Shown in pieces: positions 12,860 through 24,096 of a stretch of DNA of 64,000 nucleotides. The stretch covers positions 1 through 64,000 of the forward strand of contig CANXME010000418.1 in assembly GCA_948144175.1 (NCBI GenBank). The letters run 5' to 3'. The notes beneath the pieces are model-generated. The model ran no database searches and was not told the DNA's origin. It saw nothing but the letters and a program-made list of their open reading frames with translations. This stretch comes from Closterium sp. NIES-65. Its lineage: Eukaryota; Streptophyta; Zygnematophyceae; Desmidiales; Closteriaceae. Numbering within the stretch: position 1 is the first letter of the stretch; every line of letters starts with the position of its first letter. A program made the translations under genes and the position numbers.

Positions 12860-13740
12860 GCCCTGTTCCTACTCGCGGCCCGGCCGCCGCCCTACCTTAG
12901 CGGCCCACCCGCCGCCCTCGCTAGCGGCCCCGCCGTCCCGTCGCGGCCCCGCCACCCAGTCGCGGCCCCGCTACCCCTAAGCGCGGCCCCGCCACTCCGT
13001 AGCGGCCTCGCCACCCCCTTCGAGCGGCCCCGCCCCTACGTCGCGGCCCCGCCACTCCGTCGCGGCCCCGCCACCCCTTCGAGCGGCCCCGCCACTCCGT
13101 CGCGGCCCCGCCAACCAGTCGCGGCCCACCCGCCGCCCTACCTGCGGCCTCCCCGCCGCCCTACCTGCGGCCGTCCGCCGCCCCTACCTGCGGCCGTCCC
13201 GCCGCCCTACCTGCGGCCTACCCGCCGCCCTACCTACGGCCTATCCGCCGCCCTACCTGCGGCCGTCCGCCGCCCTACCTGCGGCCGTCCACCGCCCTAC
13301 CTGCGGCCGTCCCGCCGCCCTACCTGTGGCCTACCCGCCGCCCTACCTGCGGCCGTCCGCCGCCCTACCTGCGGCCGTCCGCCGCCCTACCTGCGGCCTA
13401 CCCGCCGCCCTACCTGCGGCCTACCCGCCGCCCTACCTGCGGCCGTCCGCCGCCCTACCTGCGGCCGTCCCGCCGCCCTACCTGCGGCCTACCCGCCGCC
13501 CTACCTGCGGCCCGCCCGGCCGCCCTACCTACGCGGCCCAGTAGCAGCCGAGCCGCCCGGAGCCACCAAGCCGCCCAGCAGCAGCCGCGCCGCTCGGAGC
13601 AACCGAGCCGCCCAGCAACAGCCGAGCCGCCCAGCAGCAGCCGAGCCGCCCAGGAGCCGCCGAGCCGCCCCAGCAGCAGCCGAGCCGCCCAGCAGCAGCC
13701 GAGCCGCCCAGCAGCCTAGCGGCCGTGTCGTCTGGCGACC
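12860..13740 (+). repeat. GC-rich tandem-repeat leader of element B
   Basis: Three tracts follow each other: GCGGCCCCGCCACTCCGTC-like units (about 12900-13120), 19-23 bp units on CCGCCCTACCTGCGGCC (about 13128-13540), and GCCGCCCAGCAGCAGCCGA units (about 13550-13720). Confidence 0.8.
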
Positions 13741-13839
13741 TTCCTCCCGAGCCGCCCGACCTGCCCTGCCCGGTGAGCACTGCACTGCTGTCACTGCGTA
13801 CCCTTCCCCTACTGCTTGCACTGCGCCACTGTCGTCGTC

Positions 13840-16800
13840 ATGGCTACACCCACTGTCCTCACTTTTGACGCTGAGGGTCGAGCCATTGACTTTGAGGTCT
13901 GGCTCGACGACCTGCAGCTGTTTTTACAGTGCGACAGGGCCGACAGTCTGTCTCTCTTTGACCTCACCTCTGGCGCTGTCCCTGCCCCTGCTGCTGATGC
14001 TGACGCCACTGTTCGCTCTCAGTGGGCCACACGCGATGCTGCTGCACGTCTTGCTGTGCGTCGCCACCTGCCTACCGCTGAGCGCGCGCACTTTAGCCAG
14101 TACAAGAGTGCTCAGACCTTGTACGACGCTGTAGTTGCGCGCTACTCCTCCCCTGCCACTGCTGCACTGAGCCGCCTCATGCTCCCCTTCCTCTTCCCTG
14201 ACCTTGCCGCCTTTCCCAATGTCGCTGATCTCATCACGCACCTCCGCACTAGTGACACTCGCTACCGCGCTGCACTTCCTGCTGACTTCTGCGCCAAGAA
14301 CCCCCCCCCCATGTACATCACTCTCTACTTCCTAGTCACTCGCCTCCCTGACTCCCTTCGTGTAGTCCGGGACCACTTCCTTGCGGTCTGTCCCACCACC
14401 CTCACAGTCGACAGCCTCGAGAAGGCCCTTCTTGCAGCAGAGAAGAGCATAGTTGCTGTAGGAGCCTCTCGAGGTGACCCCCGCGCCCCCATCTTTGAGG
14501 GGTGTTCTCCTTCCCCTCTCCTGCCCTCTGTCGCCTCTGCCGCTGCGGCCGACCTCGTTGGTCTTGAGTCGGTCGGTGCGGCGTCTGCCCCTAGCGGGAG
14601 ACGCCGCTCTGGCAAGGGCAAGGGGGGCAAGGGAGCGGGTGGGGCCAGTGGGGGCGGTGGCGGTGGAGGTGGAGGCGGCGGAGGGAGTGGGGGTGGCGGT
14701 GGAGGTGGTAGTGGGGGTGGGGGTGCTAGTGGCAGCGGTGGCGGCGGGAGTGGCGGCGGCGGTGGCGGTGGTAGCGGAGGTGGCGGAGGTGGCGGCGGTG
14801 GAGGTGGAGGCGGGGGCGGTGGAGGCGGAGGCGGGGATGGCGGAGGTGGAGGTGGTCGGAGTGGGGCTTCGCAGCGGAGCGCCACTGGTGGCGGTCAGCG
14901 CCAACAGCAGCAGCAGCAACGTTCTCGCGACGTCCTCACCCCTCAGCAGCTCCGTGAGTGGTACACGCAGCGTCAGCGCGGTGGGGGTTTTGGTCCCTGC
15001 ACCTACGTTCTCCGCACTGGCGACCGCACTGGAGAGCAGTGTGGGGGTGCCCACCCCGCTCAGCGCTGCTTTGGCCGCCTGACAGACGCTTGGCGTCAGC
15101 AGTTCCCGGAGGCCGCGGAGATCCCCCGCTGGGGAGAGCTGTCTAGGGCTGGTGTAGCTATCTTTGATCTTGATTTTGATGCTATCCTTGCTGCCATGTA
15201 TGCTGTGACCACTAGTGAGGAGGGTGACTGTTACCGGTGTTTCCCGCCCGACCCGGGCATTGGTACTGCTGCTCCAGGTGCCGGTGAGGCTTCTGCTCTA
15301 GGTGCCAGTGCGTCTGTACTCTCAGGTACTCGTGAGACTGCTCTCTCAGGTACTAGTGCGTCTGCGCTCTCAGGTACTGCGGCGGCTTCGGCCTCCCACA
15401 CCTTCACTCTTGACTCTGGAGCGTCTCGCTCTCTCTTTCGGGACCGCACCACACTTACGCCGCTTAGTCGGCCGGTTGCGGTTTCCCTGGCTGACCCCTC
15501 TGGGGGTCCTGTCCTGGCTCGCTTCTCCACGGTCCTGCCGTGTCCGGCGGCTCCCTCTGGCACCCTGTCTGGTCTCTACCTCCCCTCGTTCTCTACGAAC
15601 TTGGTGAGTGGTGCTGACCTACAGGATGGGGGAGTCCACCAGTTCACCCCTGCTAGTCAGCGAGTGACGCACTGCACGGAGGCTAGCACGGGTCGTCACC
15701 TGGCTACGTTTACATGTCACCCAGGGTCGAGCCTGTACACACTGACCACAACTTCTCCTCCAGGTGCTGAGTCTGGTAGAGTCCCTTCGTCTGGTCAGGT
15801 GTTTGCTGCAGCGTCCAGGTCTGGTCCTGAGTCTGCCCCCTGTTCGTGTCGCCGTCTGTCTCACGAGACCCTCCTCTGGCACCACCGTCTTGGCCACCCC
15901 TCTCTGCTTCGGCTCAGAGGCATGGCCTCCCGTCTTCTTGTGTCTGGTCTCCCCTGGTCTCTACCTCCCCTTCCTCAGGGCCCTGGCCCTGCCTGTGTCC
16001 CCTGTGTAGAGGGGCGCCAGCGTGCTGCCCCCCACTCCTCCCAGTTTCCTCCGACAGAGGCTCCGTTGCAGACGCTTCACATGGACGTGTGGGGCCCTGC
16101 CCGCGTCCGTGGACTCGGTCACGAGCGCTACTTCCTGCTGGTGGTTGACGACTACTTGCGTTACACCACAGTCTTCCCCTTGCGCAGCAAGGGTGATGTC
16201 AGTGAGGTGCTGATCGACTGGATCCGCGCAGCTCGTCTCCAGCTCAGGCAGAGCTTTGGCTCGGACTTTCCTGTGTTGCGTCTGCACTCGGACAGAGGCA
16301 AAGAGTTCTCCTCTGGCCTTATGCGTGCCTACTGTCGTGCGCGTGGCATCCGCCAGACCTTCACGCTTCCGGACTCCCCGCAGCAGAATGGGATTGCAGA
16401 GCGCCGCATTGGCATGGTCATGGACGTCGCTCGTACGTCCATGATGCATGCGGCTGCCCCCCATTTTCTGTGGCCGTTTGCGGTCAGGTACGCAGCGCAT
16501 CAGATCAACCTCCACCCCAGGGTCTCCAGGCCGGAGACCTCCCCAGCGCTGCTGTGGACGGGGAAGGTTGGCGATGCGTCGGCGTTCCGGGTCTGGGGAT
16601 CTTGGGCGTTTGTCCGCGACTTGTCTACGGACAAGCTGTCCCCTCGCGCTGCTCCCTGCGTCTTCCTGGGGTTCCCCCCCGACACCCCCGGGTGGCAGTT
16701 CTACCACCCCACCTCTCAACGTGTTCTGTCCTCCTAGGACGTCACGTTCGACGAGTCGGTACCCTACTACCGCCTCTTCCCCTACCGCACTCCTTCCCTC

Positions 16801-19800
16801 CCCCCGCCCCCGCTCTTCTTGGTACCAGGTCCCCCCCCGGTAGACCCCCTTCCCCCTCAGGGTCCTGCCCCTTCAGGTGTGTCCCAGGTAGACGCGGTCG
16901 AGCCTGTCGAGGTCACTGGTGACTCTGGTGCGGCTGCGGGAGCTGAGCCTTGGGGTGCTGAGACTGGAGGTGCTACGCCGGTGGGTGCTGAGCCTGGGGG
17001 TGCGGAGTCTGGAGGTGCTGAGCCTAGGGGTGCTGTGCCTGGGGGTGCTGAGCCTGGGGGTGCTGAGCCTGGGGGTGCTGTGTCTGGAGGTGCTGAGCCT
17101 GGGGGTGCTGTGCGTGAGGGTGCTGAGCCTGGGGGTACTGAGCCTGGGGGTGCTGAGCCTGGGGGTGTTGAGACTGGGGGTGCTCCGCCTGGAGGTGCTT
17201 CGTCTCGCCGAGAGCCACTCTCCCCTCAGGAGCTACGTGAGTGGTTTGCAAGACGCTGGAGGCGTGCTGCTGGTGCTGGAGGTTCTTCGGTTGCAGGCGG
17301 TACTGCTGCCGAGCGTCCCGGCGGTGCTCGTACTGTGGGTGCTGGAGCTGCTGGGTCTGAGGTTTCTCCTGGAGCTGGTGCTGCTGAGGGTGTTGACGCT
17401 GAGACTGCCGCTGGAGGTCCGACTGGCGGTGCTCCTGGTGGTGCTGCTGGAGGTTCTGGAGCTACTGGAGGTGCTGCTGGAGCGGGTACTCCTGGTGAGG
17501 GTCCTGGTGCTGTCCCTCCTGTTTCTAGCGTCGCCACGCGGCCCCGGCCGTACTTCGTTCCGCTCCTGCAGCAGGTTCTTGGTCTTACACCTTCTCCTGG
17601 TCCTCCTCCTCCTCCCTTAGAGGGTCCACAGCCTGTCTCGTCACAGTCACAGCTACAGCCTGCCTCCCCTTTGCCTGCTCCTTCTCCCTACGCTGGTCCG
17701 ACTAGAGGTCTTACTGAGCGTCGTGAGCCTGCGTCTCGTCCTACGTCGCCTGTTCGTACTGCGCGCGCTAGTTGTCGCGGTTCGCGTCAGCGTCCTCCTC
17801 CTATCCCTGGCACGCACCGGATGTCTCTGCGTCCGTCCACTGCTCCTCTGCGTGCCCCTTTGCCTTCTCCTCCTGCTTCCTCTCTTCCTGCTCTTGCCGA
17901 CCCGGAGTCGGACTCTCTTCGTGCTGCCAGTCCTACTGTCACGCGTCTTCTTGCTACTGCTGTCACTGACCCTTTTTTCGAGTCTTCTGCTGCGTCTGCC
18001 CTTGTCACTGAGCTCGTCGACTTTGCTGCGCGCTATCGCCTAGACTACGCTGCTAGTCTTGTCGCTGAGTCTGAGTCTGCCTGTCCTCCGTCCGTCGGGG
18101 GTGAGTGTGCCCTTGGCACGGACGTCCTTGAGGACAGGCAGGAGGAGTTCCAGTGTCTGGCCGCCGCTTCACCTCATCTCGCGTCTGTATCGCTAGCCCC
18201 TGAGGGAGACCCGGATGCACTAGAAATCCCAACTCCGCGCTCTTACGCGGAGGCGATAGAGGGTCCCTACTCCTCTCAGTGGCAGGCAGCTATGGATGCA
18301 GAGATGGCTTCCTGGAAGTCCACAGGCACCTACGTCGACGCTGTTCCCCCTCCTGGGGCGAACATCGTCAGTGGCATGTGGATTTTCAGGGTGAAGCGGC
18401 CGCCAGGTTCTCCGCCTGTCTTCAAGGCGCGTTACGTGGCTCGTGGCTTCAGTCAGCGGCAGGGGGTTGACTACTTTCAGACCTTCTCCCCCACCCCAAA
18501 GATGACCACTCTTCGGGTACTGCTGCACGTTGCTGCTCACCGTGACTACGAGCTGCACTCTCTCGACTTCAGCACAGCTTTCTTGCAGGGCAGCCTGCAC
18601 GAGGAGATCTGGCTGCGCCGCCCACCTGGCTTCACTGGGTCTTTCCCTCCTGGTACCCAGTTGAGTCTCCGGCGTCCAGTCTACGGTCTCCGCCAGGCGC
18701 CACGTGAGTGGCACGACACACTGAGGACTACGCTTGCGGCACTTGGGTTTGCTCCTTCTACTGCCGACCCGTCGCTGTTTCTGCGCACCGACACCTCTCT
18801 GCCGCCGTTCTACATCCTCGTGTACGTCGACGACTTGGTCTTTGCCACAGCGGACACTGCTGGACTCGCTTACGTGAAGTCCGAGCTGCGGAAGAGACAC
18901 ACGTGCACTGACCTGGGTGAACTGCGTAGCTACCTTAGCTTGCAGATCACCCGGGACAGAGCACGCCGCACCATTACCCTGACTCAGTCACACATGGTGC
19001 AGCAGGTCCTTCAGCGCTTCGGCTTCACGTACTCCTCGCCTCAGGCCACTCCTCTGCCTACTCGCCACTCGCTCTCAGCTCTGCCTTCGGATGAGTCTGT
19101 AGAGTCGAGTGGCCCGTATGTAGAGCTTGTTGGCTGCCTCATGTACCTGATGACCTGCACACGACCTGACCTCGCATACCCTCTCAGCATTCTCGCACGC
19201 TATGTTGCTCCTGGGAGACACCGACCAGAGCACATGGCTGCAGCGAAGAGGGTGTTGCGCTACTTGTGCAGTACGTCGGGCATGGGGCTAGTGCTTGGAG
19301 GGCGCAGTCCAGTGGTCCTCACTGGGCACGCGGACGCTTCTTGGGCTGACGACCAGGCTACACAGCGGTCGTCACAGGGTTATACCTTCAGCCTTGGTTC
19401 CGGCTCTGTCTCGTGGCGGGCTACTCGCTCGTCTTCTGTTCTCGGCTCCAGTTGTGAGGCTGAGATCTACTCCGGGGCTATGGCTGCTCAGGAGCTTCGC
19501 TGGCTCACCTACCTGCTGACCGACCTTGGAGAGCCGCCTCGTTCTCCTCCAGTCCTGTACGTAGACAACAAGGCCATGCTGGCCTTGTGTCGAAAGCAGC
19601 GAATTGAGCACAGGACAAAGCACATTGCTCTCCGCTACTTTCTTGCTCGTGAGCTGCAGCAGCGTGGACAGTTGCGACTTGCGTACGTGGCCTCTGAGGC
19701 CAACACTGCTGATGTCTTCACCAAGGCACTTGCGCCTTGTGATCATCAGCGTTGCTGCACGCAGCTGGGTCTTGTGCCTGTCTTGTCTCACTTGCTCACT

Positions 19801-19806
19801 TCTTGA
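13840..19806 (+). pseudogene. Element B gag-pol region, fossil
   Basis: Gag opens MATPTVLTFDAEG and includes WLDDLQLFLQC and SRLMLPFLFPDLAAFPNV. It then has a Gly tract (about 14630-14865) and a zinc-knuckle-like motif with wide first spacing (C-X13-C-X3-H-X4-C, about 14998-15070). Protease shows TLDSGASRS. Integrase shows HHRLGHPS with CVPC, then DVWGP, HSDRG and NGIAER as the D, D, E positions. Reverse transcriptase shows YVARGFSQRQGVDYFQTFSP and YVDDLVFA. RNase H shows GHADASWADD and SCEAEIYSGAMAAQELRWL. There is about one break over the whole length. The family normally makes one polyprotein. Confidence 0.93.
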
Positions 19807-20018
19807 CCTTGCTTGTACCTTGACCTATATATACTCTTGCTCTTGCTTGCTTGACTCTTGTATATCTCTATATGTGATCTTGCATGCGAACTGGCCTTGT
19901 GGCCCTTGACCTTGTGCTCGGAATGTGTGGTGACTTTGTGATCCACCCTGAGCTTTGCTTTGCTTTGCTTGACTGGTCTTGTGACCCCTTGTTCTCCCCC
20001 ACTTTGCCTATGGGGGTG

Positions 20019-20150
20019 TGTCAGAACATTATAGCTTACTTGTTTGTGTAGGCTATAGTGGGGTATCCCATAGGGGGTACAACCCAATTAGGGTTTCCTA
20101 TTTGTACTCACCTCGTTCGTAGTCAATTCATTCACGTTGCTTTCTTCACA
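20019..20150 (+). repeat. Element B 3' LTR (132 bp)
   Basis: It is the same as the 5' LTR except for one extra G in a G-run, and ATAGC follows. Confidence 0.94.
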
Positions 20151-20155
20151 ATAGC

Positions 20156-21809
20156 TTGAACTCCTGGGTGGTGCTGTCGTTTTCCAGGTGAATCCCCTTC
20201 GCCATCAGCTGGCTAACACTCAGTAAGTTGTAACCGAGTCCTTCAGCAATGAGTACCTTAGACATGTGCAGTATGACATTTGTTTCTCTTGACTGAAGCT
20301 GTACCACTCCTTGTCGTCGTGTGCGCAGGTTTTGATTGTTGGGGACCGTGATGATCACTTCTCGTTGGAGTCGATGTTCGCGTTGTACGAAGCGCCCGGA
20401 CGAGCACATGTGTTGCCCGCAGCAACTATCCAAGAACCAAGTGTCTTGGCCAGACGGTTCACTTTGAGCGATGGCGGCGTAAGTCGGATTCGGGTGGAGT
20501 GATTCGCGGCGAGGCGTCCTGTTGTCGAGCTCCTCTTCTGGTGAGTAATGGGGTGGTGACTCTGTTATGCAAGAGTCGTTTATCTTTACCATGCAGTTGA
20601 CTATGTTTCTTGCTCCTTGTGCAGGTTGTCCAGTTGAAGTCGTTGAAGCTTGAATCGTTTTTGTCGGACTTGCTTTCGTTGAAGCAACTTGTGAGCTTGA
20701 AGGCCGCAGTTGTCGCTGTGGTGTTGTCTGACGGGACGGGCAATGCGTGCGGGGGTGTCCTGATGTTTTGCAGATGTGACAAAACGGAGGTACTAACTTC
20801 GGCTGCTGCTGTCGGTTGTTGTAGTTGTTGTGTCGTCGCTGAGTGTGGAAAGCGAACTCCGGTGCTAATGCCCTTTTCTTGTGCCTTTCTTCTTGCAGGT
20901 CCATATCCTGCTGCTCGGCGTGGATTTCGGCGCAGAGTGCCGCTTCGGAGATCCTCCCGTGTGCTCGAAGAATTGCTTTGGTGGCGCGCCACTGAGGACC
21001 GAGGCCACCGATGACGACTGTTACGAAGGCGTCTTCAGAGATTGATCCTCCGCATCGAAGAAGCTTGTCGCGCAATTCGCGACATCGGCTGATATACGCC
21101 AACCCCTTTTCTCCTGGTTTCATTTCAACTGTTGTCAACTGCGCCATTAACCTGCTCTGGTTTACACTGTCTGTTGCCTGATACAGGTTCTTCAGATGGC
21201 CGTACGCAAGTTCCGCCGAGTTGCCGAAGTTCCGGTAAGAGCGAATGTTCTGCTGCTGGGTTGGTGTGATGTTTCTCAGTAGAATATTATACGCCATCAT
21301 CGATTGATACGTATACTGCTGCTTCTCATACTGTGTGCCGTTTGCTAGATACTGCAGGGATCCGTCGAAGAAGCCGAGTATCTGCGCGCCCTCCATCATC
21401 AGCTCGAATTCAAAGGACCAGGTGAAGAAGTCCTTTCCGTCGAAAGGTCTTGACGTTTGTAATTTCAAAACATGCGCGAATTGCGACTGAACTTGTAACG
21501 CGTCCATTGGTTTGTCTTGCGCAGGTGAAGGTTGAGGCAGGAAGCTGATCGACCCGGGCTCGTACGGGGCGAAGGTGGGCTGCTGCTGTTGATTCCCTCG
21601 CGCATATGACGACCCATCAAGGCTCATGGGTGTCGCTCCGTTGTTGCTGTTGTGTGTCTGTGCAGGTCCCGACTGCTGGTGTTGCTCGTAGAAGGACATG
21701 AAGGAGAAGAATTTCTCCATCATGCTCTGGTCGAAGTCAGAAGGGTGATTCGTGGGGGTCTCGGTTGACGTTCCCCTTGGTCTTGCTGCCGTGCCTTCCT
21801 CTGTCTGCA
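20156..21809 (-). pseudogene. C2 gag and protease region, fossil
   Basis: On the minus strand gag carries the FDGKDFFTWSFEFELMM block and a canonical zinc knuckle, C-X2-C-X4-H-X4-C (FCHICKTSGHPRTHC), which A, B, D and F lack. Downstream is the protease signature TWFLDSCCGQHMC. The N-terminal end of gag lies at 29254-29330, on the other side of element D. Confidence 0.88.
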
Positions 21810-21814
21810 GGCCA

Positions 21815-21946
21815 TGTCAGAACTTATAGCTTACTTGTTTCTGTAGGCTATAGTGGGGTATCCCATAGGGGGTACAACCCAATTAGGGTTTCCTATTTGT
21901 ACTCACTTCGTTCATAGTCATTCCACTTCTCGTTCGTACTTTCTCA
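21815..21946 (+). repeat. Element D 5' LTR (132 bp)
   Basis: It runs from TGTCAGAACTTATAGC to ACTTTCTCA. It differs from the B LTR in the last third. Confidence 0.94.
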
Positions 21947-22039
21947 TGGAATCAGAGCAGATCCCTTCCTAGGGCCTGTTCCTAGGGCCCACCGAAGCGC
22001 GCCCCGAGGCGCGCATTTTTTTTTAGCGACCCTCCGAGT

Positions 22040-22940
22040 CGCCCCTCCCGTCGTGCTCCCGCTTAGGCCCCTCGTCGGCCCCCGCTTAGGCCCCTCGTCG
22101 GCCCCGCTTAGGCCCCTCGTCGGCCCCGCTTAGGACCCTCGTCGGCCCCGCTTAGGCCCCTCGTCGGCCCCTGCTTAGGCCCCTCGTCGGCCCCGCGTAC
22201 CCCTCGTCGGCCCCGCGTAGGCCCCACGTACCCCTCGTCGGCTCCGCGTACCCCTCGTCGGCCCCGCGTACCCCTCGTCGGCCCCGCGTAGGCCCCGCGT
22301 ACCCCTCGTCGGCCCCACGTAGGCCCCGCGTAGGCTCCGTCGGCCCCGCTTAGGCCCCTCTTCGGCCCCGCGCCGGCCCCACCTACGCCCTGTCGGCCCC
22401 GAGCTGGCCCCGCTTAGGCCCGCCACCGGCCCCTGCTACAGCCCGCCGCGTCGGCCCCGCCTACAGCCCGCCGGCCCGCCTAGGCCCCACTTCGGCCCCT
22501 CGTCGGCCCCACTACAGCCCGCACCGGCCCCTGCTACAGCCCGCCACCGGCCCTGCTACAGCCGCCACCGGCCCCTACTACAGCCCGCCGCCGGCCCTGC
22601 TACAGCCCGCCACCGGCCCTGCTACAGCCGCCACCGGCCCCTGCTACAGCCCGCCACCGGCCCTGCTACAGCCCACCACCGGCCCTGCTACAGCCGCCAC
22701 CGGCCCCTGCTACAGCCCGCCGCCGGCCCTGCTACAGCCCGCCGCCGGCCCTGCTACAGCCCGCCACCGGCCCTGCTACAGCCCACCACCGGCCCTGCTG
22801 CAGCCCGCCGTGCTGCACGTGAGCAGCCCCAGCAGCCCGCGCCGCCCGTGAGCCCCTACGCCACCCGAACCGCGCGAGACGCCCGAGCCGCCCGAGCCGC
22901 CCGAGCCGCCCGAGCCGCCCGAGCCGCCTAAGCCACGCGA
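22040..22940 (+). repeat. GC-rich tandem-repeat leader of element D
   Basis: Units on TAGGCCCCTCGTCGGCCCC (about 22060-22420) give way to 21-22 bp units on CTACAGCCCGCCACCGGCC (about 22430-22810). A short 9-bp array on GAGCCGCCC follows (about 22875-22930). Confidence 0.8.
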
Positions 22941-23035
22941 GCCACCTGAGGAGCCGTGCTGCTGTCCCTGAGCTGTGTTCCTCTACTGCTGACCTACCCG
23001 ACTCTTCCAGCCCGGTGAGACTTTCAGCTGCTGCC

Positions 23036-24058
23036 ATGGCCACCCCCAATGTTCTTACTTTTGACGCTGAGGGGAGGGCCATTGACTTTGCCGTCTGGAT
23101 TGAAGACCTGCAGCTGTACTTACTGTGTGATGCGATAGATGAGGTCTCTCTCTTTGACTTTGTCTCTGGCGCTGTCCCTGCCCCGCCTGCTGATGCTGAC
23201 TCTGCCGTTCGCTCCAAGTGGGCGACCCGCGATGCTGCTGCACGTCTTGCTGTGCGTCGCCACCTCCCTTCCTCTGAGCGTGCCCACTTTAGTCAGTGCA
23301 AGACCGCTCAGGCCTTGTACGACGCTGTAGTTGCACGCTACTCCTCCCCTTCCTCCGCTACCCTTAGCCGCCTCATGCTACCGTTTCTCTTCCCTGACCT
23401 CGCTTCCTTTCCCACTGTCGCTGACCTCGTTACCCACCTCCGCGCTAGTGACGCTCGCTACCGCGCAGCCCTTCCTGCTGAGTTCCGCGCCGCAAACCCT
23501 CCTCCCATGTATATCACTCTCTACTTTCTCGTCACCCGTCTTCCTGAGTCCCTTCGTGTCGTTAGGGACCAGTTTCTCTCTGTCTGTCCCACCACCCTCA
23601 CTGTCGACCTCCTTGAGGAGTCCCTGCTAGCGGCTGAGAAGAGTATAGTCGCTGTAGGGGCCTCTAGGGGTGACCCTCGCACCCCCATCTTTGAGGGGTG
23701 TTCTCCTTCCCCCCTGCTGCCCTCTGTCGCCTCTGCTGCTACGGCCGACCTTGCTGGTTTTGAGTCGGTCGGTGCGGCGTCTGCCCCCAGCGGCAGACGC
23801 CGCTCTGGCAAGGGCAAGGGTGGCGGGGGGAGTGGGGGTGGCGGTGGAGGTGGTGGCGGGAGTGGAGGTACTAGTGGCGGCGGTGGAGGCGGAGGTGGCG
23901 GCGGAGGTGGTAGCGGAGGAGGCGGTGGGAGCGGTGGGAGCGACGGTCCTGGTGGGGGAGGTGGCGGTGGAGACGGGGGTGGCGGTGGAGGCGGGGGTGG
24001 TGGTGGAGGCGGGGGTCGGAGTGGCTCGTCCCAGCGGAGCAGCTCTGGGGGTGGTCAG

Positions 24059-24096
<38 letters not shown>

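Larger units (their letters stand above)
12635..20150 (+). mobile_element. Copia element B, near-complete, inserted in C2
   Basis: A Ty1/copia element of 7516 bp. Its LTRs are 12635-12765 and 20019-20150, with target copies ATAGC at 12630-12634 and 20151-20155. The primer site at 12766 is TGGAATCAGAGCAGG, and a G-rich tract (TGGGGGTG) precedes the 3' LTR. Parts are a repeat-rich leader to 13839, gag (13840 to about 15.2 kb), protease (about 15.4 kb), integrase (about 15.85-16.7 kb), a GGAEP repeat linker (about 16.95-17.2 kb), reverse transcriptase (about 18.4-18.85 kb) and RNase H (about 19.3-19.8 kb). The LTRs differ by one indel. It looks almost whole, with about one break, and is young. 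Confidence 0.95.

Noticed and set aside
13128-13540. Regular tandem repeats resembling a repeat-spacer array
   Set aside because: Units are contiguous, without unique spacers, and lie in an LTR element leader of a eukaryote. This is not CRISPR.
14325-14885. Minus-strand frame with long Pro runs opposite element B gag
   Set aside because: It is the antisense of the Gly tract in gag. Similar shadows occur in D and near 2300-2900.
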